Below, piece by piece: positions 1 through 5,266 of a stretch of DNA of 5,903 nt; position 1 is the stretch's first letter, and every line of letters starts with the position of its first letter. The stretch is from positions 1 through 5,903 of the forward strand of contig CAZLPZ010000056.1 in assembly GCA_964561535.1 (NCBI GenBank), read 5' to 3'. A program made the translations under genes and the position numbers. The notes under the pieces are model-generated. The model saw nothing but the letters and a program-made list of their open reading frames with translations, was not told the DNA's origin and did not search any database. The DNA comes from CAZLPZ01 sp964561535 (GTDB taxonomy: Bacteria > Pseudomonadota > Alphaproteobacteria > Micavibrionales > Micavibrionaceae).

Positions 1-118
1 TCACGCCGCCCACCATATTGGTGCCGTATTTAATGGCCTGTTCCGAATGGAACGTACCTTGCGCACCGGTAAATCCCTGGCAGATGACTTTGGTTTGTTT
101 ATTGACAAGTACGGACAT
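1..118 (-). CDS. sucD: Succinyl-CoA synthetase subunit alpha, N-terminal part (cut by window edge)
   Basis: The alpha subunit pairs with SucC to interconvert succinyl-CoA and succinate with ADP or GDP phosphorylation in the cytosolic TCA cycle. It carries the CoA-binding Rossmann domain and the phosphohistidine. Only the first 39 codons are present, starting MSVLVNKQTKVICQGFTG. The glycine-rich GFTGAQGTFHSEQAI stretch at about residues 16-29, followed by YGTNMVGGV, is the CoA-binding loop typical of SucD; the active histidine lies outside the window. The ATG at 116-118 is preceded by a good ribosome-binding site, AGGAG (complement of 128-132), 9 nt away. It lies 105 bp downstream of sucC on the same strand, the usual sucC-sucD order, so co-transcription is expected. 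Identification is firm; the rest of the gene cannot be judged. Confidence 0.97.
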   Translation of the reverse strand, partial: MSVLVNKQTKVICQGFTGAQGTFHSEQAIKYGTNMVGGV

Positions 119-143
119 TTTATTCAACTCCTGATTATTATTA

Positions 144-219
144 AGTGTCATCCCGGCAAAGGCCGGGATCCGGTTCAAAATGTGTGCGAGATCCCAGGCC
201 CAACGCCTGGGATGACACT
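144..219. repeat. Nested palindromic repeat in the sucC-sucD gap
   Basis: An 11-bp perfect inverted repeat bounds the element: AGTGTCATCCC at 144-154 and GGGATGACACT at 209-219. Inside are two perfect hairpins: 150-157 pairs with 162-169 (8 bp, 4-nt loop) and 191-199 pairs with 205-213 (9 bp, 5-nt loop). The outer and inner pairings share bases, so RNA or cruciform DNA could switch between one long and two short stems. GTCATCCCGG/CCGGGAT elements of this kind are common dispersed intergenic repeats in alphaproteobacteria (family knowledge). The element starts 4 nt after the sucC stop and ends about 25 nt before sucD, leaving the sucD ribosome-binding site free. It may stabilise the sucC 3' end or tune the sucC:sucD ratio; that role is inference. 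Confidence 0.85.
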
Positions 220-223
220 ATCC

Positions 224-1399
224 TTACGCCGCCATGGCTTGTTTCGTGGCCGCAACGACTTTTTTCGCGGCATCATCCAGATTATCGGCCGATACAATGG
301 GTAGGCCTGATTTGGCGAGGATTTCTTTACCCAATTGCACATTGGTCCCTTCCAACCGGACAACCAACGGCACCGACAATGCGACTTCTTTGGCCGCTGC
401 GATAATCCCTTCGGCGATGATGTCGCATTTCATGATGCCGCCGAAAATATTGACCAAAACGCCCTTCACTTTCGGGTCAGACAAAATAATTTTAAATGCG
501 GTTGTGACGCGTTCTTTGGTCGCGCCACCGCCAACATCCAAGAAGTTCGCCGGTTCACCCCCATACAATTTGATGATGTCCATCGTGGCCATCGCCAAAC
601 CGGCCCCGTTCACCATACACCCGATGTTGCCGTCCATCCGGACATACGACAGTTCGTGGTTTTTGGCTTCGCGTTCGTTCGCGTCCTCTTCATCTTCGTC
701 GCGCATTGCAACAATATCGGGGTGACGGAACAGGGAGTTATCATCAAAATTCATTTTGGCGTCCAACGCGACGATTTTATTATCGCCGGTGAGCACCAGC
801 GGATTAATCTCAACTTGCGAACAATCCAGTTCCATAAACGCCTGGTAAATCGCCATAAAGAACTTGACCGCGGCCTTGTTGGCGTCCCCCGTCAGGTTTA
901 ATCCAAACGCTAAACGCCGCGCATGGAACCCCTGCATCCCCGTTGCCGGGTCAACCGACACGTTCATAATTTTTTCCGGATGTTTTTCGGCAACTTCTTC
1001 GATATCCATCCCGCCTTCGGTCGATACCATGAACGTCACACGCGCGGTCGCCCGGTCAAGCACCACGGACACATAGAGTTCCTTGGCAATATTGCACCCC
1101 TGTTCGATGTACAAGCGGCGGACCTTTTGACCTTCCGGTCCCGTTTGGTGGGTAATCAATTGCATCCCTAGCATACGCGTGGCCTCGGCTTTGACGTCAG
1201 CGACCGATTTGACCACCTTGACCCCGCCGCCCTTGCCGCGACCGCCCGCATGAATTTGTGATTTCACGACCCAAACAGGCCCGGGCAATTTTTCAGCACC
1301 CACAACGGCTTCAGCAACCGTCATCGCCGGGTACCCGTCAAGAACCACAACGCCGTATTTTTTCAATAATGTCTTCGCCTGGTATTCGTGAATGTTCAT
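224..1399 (-). CDS. sucC: Succinyl-CoA synthetase subunit beta (ADP/GDP-forming)
   Basis: SucC binds the nucleotide and succinate and works with SucD in the TCA cycle step that makes ATP or GTP. The 391-residue product is close to the usual length (388 in E. coli). It starts MNIHEYQAK, the classic N-terminus. An ATP-grasp domain spans about 1-225, with VVKSQIHAGGRGKGGG at 44-59 (K46, G53-G55) and EINP at 197-200. N199 and D213 (LDAK) fall at the numbers I recall for the Mg ligands of the E. coli enzyme. The C-terminal ligase-CoA domain follows, with DGNIGCMVNGAGLAMATMD (N264) and NIFGGIMKCD around 318-326. The ATG has AGGA 7 nt upstream (complement of 1407-1410). It heads the sucCD operon here. 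In many alphaproteobacteria mdh lies directly upstream, but not in this window. No sign of damage. Confidence 0.98.
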   Translation of the reverse strand: MNIHEYQAKTLLKKYGVVVLDGYPAMTVAEAVVGAEKLPGPVWVVKSQIHAGGRGKGGGVKVVKSVADVKAEATRMLGMQLITHQTGPEGQKVRRLYIEQGCNIAKELYVSVVLDRATARVTFMVSTEGGMDIEEVAEKHPEKIMNVSVDPATGMQGFHARRLAFGLNLTGDANKAAVKFFMAIYQAFMELDCSQVEINPLVLTGDNKIVALDAKMNFDDNSLFRHPDIVAMRDEDEEDANEREAKNHELSYVRMDGNIGCMVNGAGLAMATMDIIKLYGGEPANFLDVGGGATKERVTTAFKIILSDPKVKGVLVNIFGGIMKCDIIAEGIIAAAKEVALSVPLVVRLEGTNVQLGKEILAKSGLPIVSADNLDDAAKKVVAATKQAMAA

Positions 1400-1500
1400 G
1401 ATGAATTCCTATTTTTCAGATTAACTGGATAAAAAATCTGGACATAGGGTATCACCCCAGAGCACGAATGAAAAGGCAGAATACATACAAGCAAAGGATG

Positions 1501-1528
1501 TTTTTATCGTGTCTCGCCTAAAATTCAA
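1501..1528 (-). promoter_or_regulatory. Weak candidate promoter for sucCD
   Basis: On the minus strand TTGAAT (1528-1523) and TAAAAA (1506-1501) are separated by 16 nt, each matching the sigma-70 consensus at 4 of 6 positions. It would give a leader of about 95 nt before the sucC ATG. That leader contains a 6-bp inverted repeat, CAGATT/AATCTG, at 1417-1422 and 1435-1440, close to the ribosome-binding site. The region is AT-rich, so a match of this quality is expected fairly often by chance. Confidence 0.25.
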
Positions 1529-1558
1529 AAAATACTTTTGTCATTTTATGAAAAAATA

Positions 1559-1587
1559 TTGACATTAAATAAGATGCCATTTAAGTT
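1559..1587 (+). promoter_or_regulatory. Candidate promoter for the 139-codon gene
   Basis: A perfect -35 box TTGACA lies at 1559-1564. With a 17-nt spacer the -10 position is TAAGTT at 1582-1587, a 3 of 6 match. It would place the transcript start about 25 nt before the ATG at 1619. A second AT-rich box, TATAAA at 1596-1601, is too far from the -35 to pair with it. The strong -35 and correct placement support it; the poor -10 lowers confidence. Confidence 0.35.
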
Positions 1588-1618
1588 TACGAAACTATAA
1601 ATGACCTAAGAGTAACCC

Positions 1619-2038
1619 ATGACAAATACCACACAAAATTTTAATAATTCCGCACGCCCCTCTAGCGAGCGCCTCTTAGGCTATATTCATAAAACACATA
1701 CTCCAATCATACCCGCCCCCATAGCATGGCCCAAAATAAGAAATATTTTTCAGCCCTGGTATCAAACTTTTGAAAGTTCTCTTGTCAAAGGGGCAACGAT
1801 CTTAGTTCTATTCAATAACAATAATGGTGAACGCGGATACCCATTTCTTATCGAAGCTAGTATCCCAGGTAAGCGAGGGGAATGGAGTAGACCAAATCTA
1901 TCAGCCATTATGCCCGATCTACCAAACCAGTTTAAGTTCCACCAAAATAATGGAAAAATAAAACAAGTGACCTGTTTGGATGATCAAGAATTAAATGCAG
2001 TACAAAAGTTTTTGGGACCAGAATTTAATCAGCAATGA
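1619..2038 (+). CDS. Unrecognised AT-rich hypothetical protein, 139 residues
   Basis: I do not recognise this protein. It runs from ATG 1619 to TGA 2036-2038, with a modest ribosome-binding site AAGAG at 1608-1612, 6 nt before the start. The product looks soluble: no signal peptide or membrane segment, one cysteine, and an Asn/Gln-rich make-up (NNNN at about 67-70, QNN near 109). A proline-rich stretch, HTPIIPAPIAWPKI, lies around residues 27-40. A plausible beta-strand block with LVKGATILVLFNN lies around 55-68. By hand count its GC is about 39%, against roughly 55% in sampled sucC, and it uses AT-ending codons and AGA/ATA codons freely. It is the only plus-strand gene in the first 5.5 kb and sits alone between sucC (divergent) and the DUF882 gene (convergent, 25 bp away). 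Composition and isolation suggest acquisition by transfer; this is inference. It could still be a chance ORF, though its length, ribosome-binding site and -35 box argue for a gene. Confidence 0.65.
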   Translation: MTNTTQNFNNSARPSSERLLGYIHKTHTPIIPAPIAWPKIRNIFQPWYQTFESSLVKGATILVLFNNNNGERGYPFLIEASIPGKRGEWSRPNLSAIMPDLPNQFKFHQNNGKIKQVTCLDDQELNAVQKFLGPEFNQQ

Positions 2039-2063
2039 TATCTTAAACCAAAGAAATTGATGG

Positions 2064-2678
2064 TCACCACGTCCGAAAATTACCGCTGTCGATATGCACA
2101 AAACCGGAATTTGGGTAATAACCCACACCGCCGGCATGCAAATCAACAGCGGCGGTACGGACAGCATTTGGATTGCGGCTATCCAACCGAATATCCATCG
2201 CTTGACCGGTCATATGCAAGGAATGCCGCGCGACACCATAACTGACACGCGCGAGCATGGCATTGGTCCGTGGGGACCGATAACCGGACAACACTTGATA
2301 CGGTTCGTCGGTTTCCAATGTGCGTTGCATCACATAAATAATATCAATCATGCGCGGGTCCATCGGGAATGTTTCGTTGTTCCGGGTGTCACGCAAAATA
2401 TGGGAGATTTGATCAAACGCCTCAGGCAAATATTTATCCCCCACCCGGTACACACCATTAAAGCTTTCGCCGGTACGGTTATTGCGGAAATATACCCGGT
2501 GCGCCCCCGATTGTGGAACCGCGAGGACGGGTTTAATCAACCCACAGGACAAAAACCCCGTCAACGCGACACCTGCCGCCGTTTTTAAAACGTCACGGCG
2601 CGTCGGCACAGAAACAGAAGACGACACAACAGCCGGCACATCACCCAACAGGGTGCTTTGCTGGAGATGATCAATCAT
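2064..2678 (-). CDS. Tat-exported DUF882 / MepK (YcbK)-like murein hydrolase, peptidase M15 fold
   Basis: The family member MepK (YcbK) of E. coli is a periplasmic zinc endopeptidase that cuts 3-3 (meso-Dap to meso-Dap) peptidoglycan cross-links. This 204-residue protein has a twin-arginine signal: TRRDVLK with R27-R28, a hydrophobic core at about 33-47, and a likely cleavage after VLA53. The catalytic domain matches the family closely: YRVGDKYLPEAFDQISHILRD around 77-97, then YQVLSGYRSP at 127-136. SLHMTGQAMD follows, with presumed zinc ligands H155 and D162, then GGVGYYPNSGFVHIDSG, with third ligand H195. All three ligands are present and the C-terminal W is conserved. Start: ATG at 2676-2678 with AAGGA 7 nt upstream (complement of 2686-2690). 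The N-region before the RR is long (26 residues), so a later start is possible, but no better one is visible. No L,D-transpeptidase gene is adjacent. The substrate in this organism is inferred from the family. Confidence 0.93.
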   Translation of the reverse strand: MIDHLQQSTLLGDVPAVVSSSVSVPTRRDVLKTAAGVALTGFLSCGLIKPVLAVPQSGAHRVYFRNNRTGESFNGVYRVGDKYLPEAFDQISHILRDTRNNETFPMDPRMIDIIYVMQRTLETDEPYQVLSGYRSPRTNAMLARVSYGVARHSLHMTGQAMDIRLDSRNPNAVRTAAVDLHAGGVGYYPNSGFVHIDSGNFRTW

Positions 2679-2692
2679 TATAAAATCCTTGG

Positions 2693-2767
2693 TTACGGGA
2701 AAATAAATGGGGCAACAGAATAGATTTCATGATCGAGATAAAATAACAACGCAACATAGGTCGTCAT
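2693..2767 (-). CDS. Possible 24-residue leader ORF upstream of the DUF882 gene
   Basis: The ORF begins ATG at 2765-2767 and ends TAA at 2693-2695, encoding a hydrophobic, aromatic-rich peptide that starts MTTYVALLFYLDHE and ends APFIFP. It has a strong Shine-Dalgarno-like AAAGGA (complement of 2772-2777), but the spacer to the ATG is short, 4 nt. Its stop is 14 nt before the DUF882 start, and the DUF882 ribosome-binding site begins just after it, a layout compatible with translational coupling. No homolog is recognised. A 25-codon ORF can arise by chance in AT-rich DNA, so this remains tentative. Confidence 0.3.
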   Translation of the reverse strand: MTTYVALLFYLDHEIYSVAPFIFP

Positions 2768-2781
2768 CAATTCCTTTAATA

Positions 2782-2814
2782 ATCAACGGTTTTAAGAACC
2801 GTCTTTCTGTTGAT
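2782..2814. promoter_or_regulatory. Hairpin upstream of the DUF882 gene and its leader ORF
   Basis: A perfect 6-bp stem, 2786-2791 with 2797-2802 (ACGGTT/AACCGT), encloses the 5-nt loop TTAAG. A second inverted repeat, ATCAAC at 2782-2787 and GTTGAT at 2809-2814, overlaps it, so the two pairings compete or stack with a bulge. On the minus strand the stem is followed by TGATTATT, not a clean T-run, so it is at best a weak terminator for the upstream PH-domain operon. It may instead be a 5' leader hairpin of the DUF882 transcript. Confidence 0.4.
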
Positions 2815-2842
2815 CCAATACCACGACAATCATATGTGTCAA
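2815..2842 (-). promoter_or_regulatory. Weak candidate promoter for the DUF882 gene
   Basis: A perfect TTGACA (complement of 2837-2842) is followed after 16 nt by TATTGG (2820-2815), which matches the -10 consensus at 3 of 6 positions. Transcription would start near the hairpin at 2782-2814. A 6-bp inverted repeat, GACAAT/ATTGTC, at 2825-2830 and 2843-2848 flanks the -35 box and could be an operator, but is short enough to be chance. Confidence 0.25.
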
Positions 2843-2924
2843 ATTGTCATCCTTAGTGATTTAGCAGAGTCGGGAGGGTATGAAAAGAGGGTCTGTCAAT
2901 TCAACCGCAAAACCATCAACAAGT

Positions 2925-3071
2925 TTATTTATTATGTATATATTTATCCGCGCGCTCATTCGGCACATCCCCTCTTTGAAACACCCCGTAATACAAGGCA
3001 ACCGACACCACAATGATAAAAACAAGACGAATCCGCCGTACAAAAAACCAAAAAATCATGATGAACGGCAA
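2925..3071 (-). CDS. Small single-pass membrane protein, 44-48 residues, last gene of the PH-domain operon
   Basis: I recognise no family. Counting from the ATG at 3057-3059, the 44-residue product opens MIFWFFVRRIRLVF, continues through a hydrophobic segment to about residue 27 (IIVVSVALYYGVF), then has a polar tail QRGDVPNERADKYIHNK ending at TAA 2925-2927. The RRIR cluster before the membrane segment predicts the N-terminus inside and the tail in the periplasm. The ATG has no clear ribosome-binding site. A TTG at 3069-3071, in frame and 4 codons earlier, lies 9 nt after GGGGGA in the end of the upstream gene, so I prefer that start (48 residues). The gap to the upstream stop is then 6 nt, fitting translational coupling. 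Position, topology and spacing support a real gene; comparison with relatives is lacking, and the start is uncertain. Confidence 0.55.
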   Translation of the reverse strand: MPFIMIFWFFVRRIRLVFIIVVSVALYYGVFQRGDVPNERADKYIHNK

Positions 3072-3077
3072 TTGAAC

Positions 3078-3617
3078 TCATCCCCCATCATTTTTCGTAT
3101 TATATTTATACACCACTTGATCCGCTAAGCGTCGAAAAAGATGGGGAGAGTCGACAAAGGGAACCCCCATCACGCGACTTCCTGTACCAGTCAATACAAT
3201 CGACCCATACCCCAGGGTCATCCCCGGCAACGTTCGTTCAATCTCGATACTTTCTAACCGCTCGATTGGCAACTGAACCGTGTCCATACGAATCAAACCC
3301 GACCGCACCAACACACGTTTATTCGTCAGAACCAACACCAAATAATGTTTGGTAATATAGGCGACCCCAAACATGATCCCTGCCACCAACATTAAAAAAA
3401 TCCCAAGATTAAAAACACGAGTCATTAAAAGAACAGCAAAAACAAAAACACCCGCCGATTTCCAATAGATTCCATTACTAAAAGTCGCCACTTTTATCAC
3501 TCGCTCGCCGGGCAAGACCGACACATCGTTCGGTAAAGGAATCATCCGATTCCCCTGCGATGCAAGCACGGGCGGTGTGTCCATCAAATCGGAATCCTCA
3601 TTCTTTATCTCGTCCAT
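3078..3617 (-). CDS. PH domain-containing membrane protein 2 (bPH2/DUF304, YdbS-like)
   Basis: This 179-residue integral membrane protein has a bacterial PH-like domain; the molecular function of this family is not well defined. Residues 1-48 are an acidic then polar cytosolic lead (MDEIKNEDSDLMD, later LPGERVIKVATFS). Two membrane segments follow at about 50-67 and 70-88, separated by a very short turn. The bPH2 domain runs from about 90 to 170, with HYLVLVLTNKRVLVRSGLI, the typical T-N-R/K-R strand, then DTVQLPIERLESIEIE and GYGSIVLTGTG. An upstream in-frame ATG at 3680 would overlap the preceding gene by 83 bp. I chose the ATG at 3615-3617 because GGGGGAG (complement of 3625-3631) stands exactly 7 nt before it. 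This leaves a 20-nt overlap with the preceding PH gene, suggesting coupled translation. The two PH proteins are probably paralogous partners in one complex (inference). Confidence 0.88.
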   Translation of the reverse strand: MDEIKNEDSDLMDTPPVLASQGNRMIPLPNDVSVLPGERVIKVATFSNGIYWKSAGVFVFAVLLMTRVFNLGIFLMLVAGIMFGVAYITKHYLVLVLTNKRVLVRSGLIRMDTVQLPIERLESIEIERTLPGMTLGYGSIVLTGTGSRVMGVPFVDSPHLFRRLADQVVYKYNTKNDGG

Positions 3618-4179
3618 TTTGTTTCTCCCCCACCGTTCGTGCGTATTCAATGGCTCGACGAAATTTAATCGGATCGGCAATCGGCGGCAAAATCAATTCT
3701 CCCACCCCCAGGCCTCGGATCATCACATTACCAAAACCCGCAATCCGGCCCAAAACACTTTGCATGACATTCACGCCTTCGATTCGGTCAATACTCATTT
3801 CCCCAACATACCGCGCCACCAACCCCGCCTTATAAATAATACGATTCGATGTCACTGCAATTTCTGTGGAATAGCGAATAATCATCATACGCGCAAATTT
3901 CAATAACCCTAATACAAACATCAACAAGGCCACAATTTTGATACCAGGATGAAGGGCGGACACGGCAACGAACCACCCTTGAGTCAAATTCACCGGCGTC
4001 GCCCCCGGAATTTGAAACCCTGTTTTAACATGAATATAAACCGCCCCGAACAAAATCAAAACGGCGGTTACCACCCCCCAAAAGATGTTCATGCAGGCAA
4101 TCACGGTGTACAACCAATGAAACCGCCCGATATGTACCAAACGTTCTTCTGGCGCAAGTGATTGTAAGACATAGCTCAT
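3598..4179 (-). CDS. PH domain-containing membrane protein 1 (bPH2/DUF304, YdbS-like)
   Basis: This is a 193-residue membrane protein with a bacterial PH-like domain. The start at ATG 4177-4179 gives MSYVLQSLAPEERLVHIGRF, matching the family's usual opening (MSY...L.PGE...HW). A longer frame from 4242 would overlap the preceding gene by 56 bp and add an unrelated segment. Membrane segments lie at about 23-49 (LYTVIACMNIFWGVV onward) and 78-102. The bPH2 domain covers about 103-182: YSTEIAVTSNRIIYKAGLVA, then GEMSIDRIEGVNVMQSVLGR and GFGNVMIRGLGVGELILPPI, ending FRRAIEYAR. The gene begins 7 nt after the phosphofructokinase stop. No strong ribosome-binding site is seen at the usual distance (GGGGA lies 14 nt away), which hints at coupling to the upstream gene. 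Its end overlaps the second PH gene by 20 nt. The function is unknown; family members are linked to envelope processes only loosely. Confidence 0.9.
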   Translation of the reverse strand: MSYVLQSLAPEERLVHIGRFHWLYTVIACMNIFWGVVTAVLILFGAVYIHVKTGFQIPGATPVNLTQGWFVAVSALHPGIKIVALLMFVLGLLKFARMMIIRYSTEIAVTSNRIIYKAGLVARYVGEMSIDRIEGVNVMQSVLGRIAGFGNVMIRGLGVGELILPPIADPIKFRRAIEYARTVGEKQNGRDKE

Positions 4180-4186
4180 GATAAAA

Positions 4187-5266
4187 TTACAAATCCCCAA
4201 AACAGACACCCAAATTGCGGGCGGTATGTACCAACGGACCATTTATATCAACCGCCCGAAAACTTTCAAACGCCTGACGAATAGGCACGGCGACAACGGC
4301 CCGGTTCTGCCATGCCACCATATGCCCATACATGCCTTTGTCAATTAAATCCACGGCATGTACCGCCAAAGCGGACGCCAATACCCGATCATTAAACGTC
4401 GGCGGCGCCCCGCGCAACACATGCCCCAGTGACGTTACCCGTACATCCACCCCCGTAACCTCGTAAATTTTAGACGCAAAATATTCGCCAATGCCCCCAT
4501 ATCGCACACTCCCGCTCGCATGGCGTACCATCGCCTTTCCCCCATCCAGGGTTTTAACCGCTTCAGATACAATCATCAGACAATAATTCTGGGAACCCGC
4601 CATATTTGCGCGCACCTTTTGGGCAATCACATCTAACGTATAGGGGATTTCAGGAATCAAAATAATATCCGCCCCGCCTGCGATACCTGCCGATAAAGCA
4701 ACATGCCCCGCATCACGCCCCATCACTTCAAGTATCATCAATCGGTCATGCGAGGCCGCCGTGGGTTGTAAACGATCCAACGCTTCTGTAGCAACCATCA
4801 CCGCCGTATCAAACCCAATTGATTTTTCAGTCTGACCAATATCATTATCCATGGTCTTTGGAATTCCCACAAAAGGGATCCCCCCCTGCTCGGTCAATCG
4901 TGATAATAACTCCATCGATCCATCGCCGCCGATCCCGATCAACGCATCGATCCCCAGATTCTTGATCTTTTGAATAATTTCGGGGCTACGATCTATCGTT
5001 GTGCCATCTGGCATCGGAAACGTAAATGGATCATTCCGGTTATGGGTTCCCAAAATTGTTCCGCCCCGACGCAACACATCCGAATCAAACATGGGGGGTG
5101 TTAATAACCGAACTTTTTGTTCAGGGTATAATAAACCCATATAGCCATCTTCGATCCCCAAAACGGTCCATCCCCGCCCGGTGGCGGCATAGACAACCCC
5201 CCGCAAGGCAGCATTTAAGCCCGCACAATCCCCGCCACTTGTTAAAATACCTATTTTCTTTGCCAT
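4187..5266 (-). CDS. 6-phosphofructokinase, PfkA superfamily, ATP-type residue with a PPi-clade lysine
   Basis: It phosphorylates fructose 6-phosphate to fructose 1,6-bisphosphate in cytosolic glycolysis; the phosphoryl donor needs care. The 359-residue product starts MAKKIGILTSGGDCAGLNAA at ATG 5264-5266, with AAGGT 7 nt upstream (complement of 5274-5278). An upstream in-frame ATG at 5377 adds 37 residues with no family match and is rejected. GGDGS lies at 113-117; G116 corresponds to E. coli G104, which favours ATP (PPi enzymes have Asp). PKTMDND lies at 136-142 with catalytic D140; K137 occupies the E. coli G124 position, where lysine is usual in PPi-dependent enzymes but also occurs in some ATP enzymes (plants, trypanosomes). 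MGRDAGHVALSAGIAGGAD at 182-200 and GHVLRGAPPTFNDR at 281-294 complete the active-site signatures. The gene leads a minus-strand cluster with two PH-domain membrane proteins, 7 nt downstream. I give no symbol because the subgroup is uncertain. Confidence 0.94.
   Translation of the reverse strand: MAKKIGILTSGGDCAGLNAALRGVVYAATGRGWTVLGIEDGYMGLLYPEQKVRLLTPPMFDSDVLRRGGTILGTHNRNDPFTFPMPDGTTIDRSPEIIQKIKNLGIDALIGIGGDGSMELLSRLTEQGGIPFVGIPKTMDNDIGQTEKSIGFDTAVMVATEALDRLQPTAASHDRLMILEVMGRDAGHVALSAGIAGGADIILIPEIPYTLDVIAQKVRANMAGSQNYCLMIVSEAVKTLDGGKAMVRHASGSVRYGGIGEYFASKIYEVTGVDVRVTSLGHVLRGAPPTFNDRVLASALAVHAVDLIDKGMYGHMVAWQNRAVVAVPIRQAFESFRAVDINGPLVHTARNLGVCFGDL

Noticed and set aside
234..901. Plus-strand open frames of 163 and 188 codons
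   Set aside because: They lie wholly opposite sucC, which has complete family motifs, and their translations show no domain, only antisense-derived composition.
1601..1609. Two-codon upstream ORF (ATG ACC TAA) before the 139-codon gene
   Set aside because: It has no ribosome-binding site and is too short to distinguish from chance.
2535..2555. Lipobox-like FLSC in the DUF882 signal peptide
   Set aside because: The -3 residue is Phe rather than Leu or Val, and a standard signal-peptidase site (VLA) follows the hydrophobic core.
2861..3043. Minus-strand 60-codon frame
   Set aside because: It overlaps the better-supported small membrane protein in another frame, has no ribosome-binding site and no coherent topology.
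2810..3128. Plus-strand frames of 68 and 82 codons
   Set aside because: No ribosome-binding site, no family resemblance, and they run antisense to the PH-domain operon end.
4180..4242. N-terminal extension of the first PH-domain protein to 4242
   Set aside because: It overlaps the end of the phosphofructokinase gene by 56 bp, and the family opening MSY begins at 4179.
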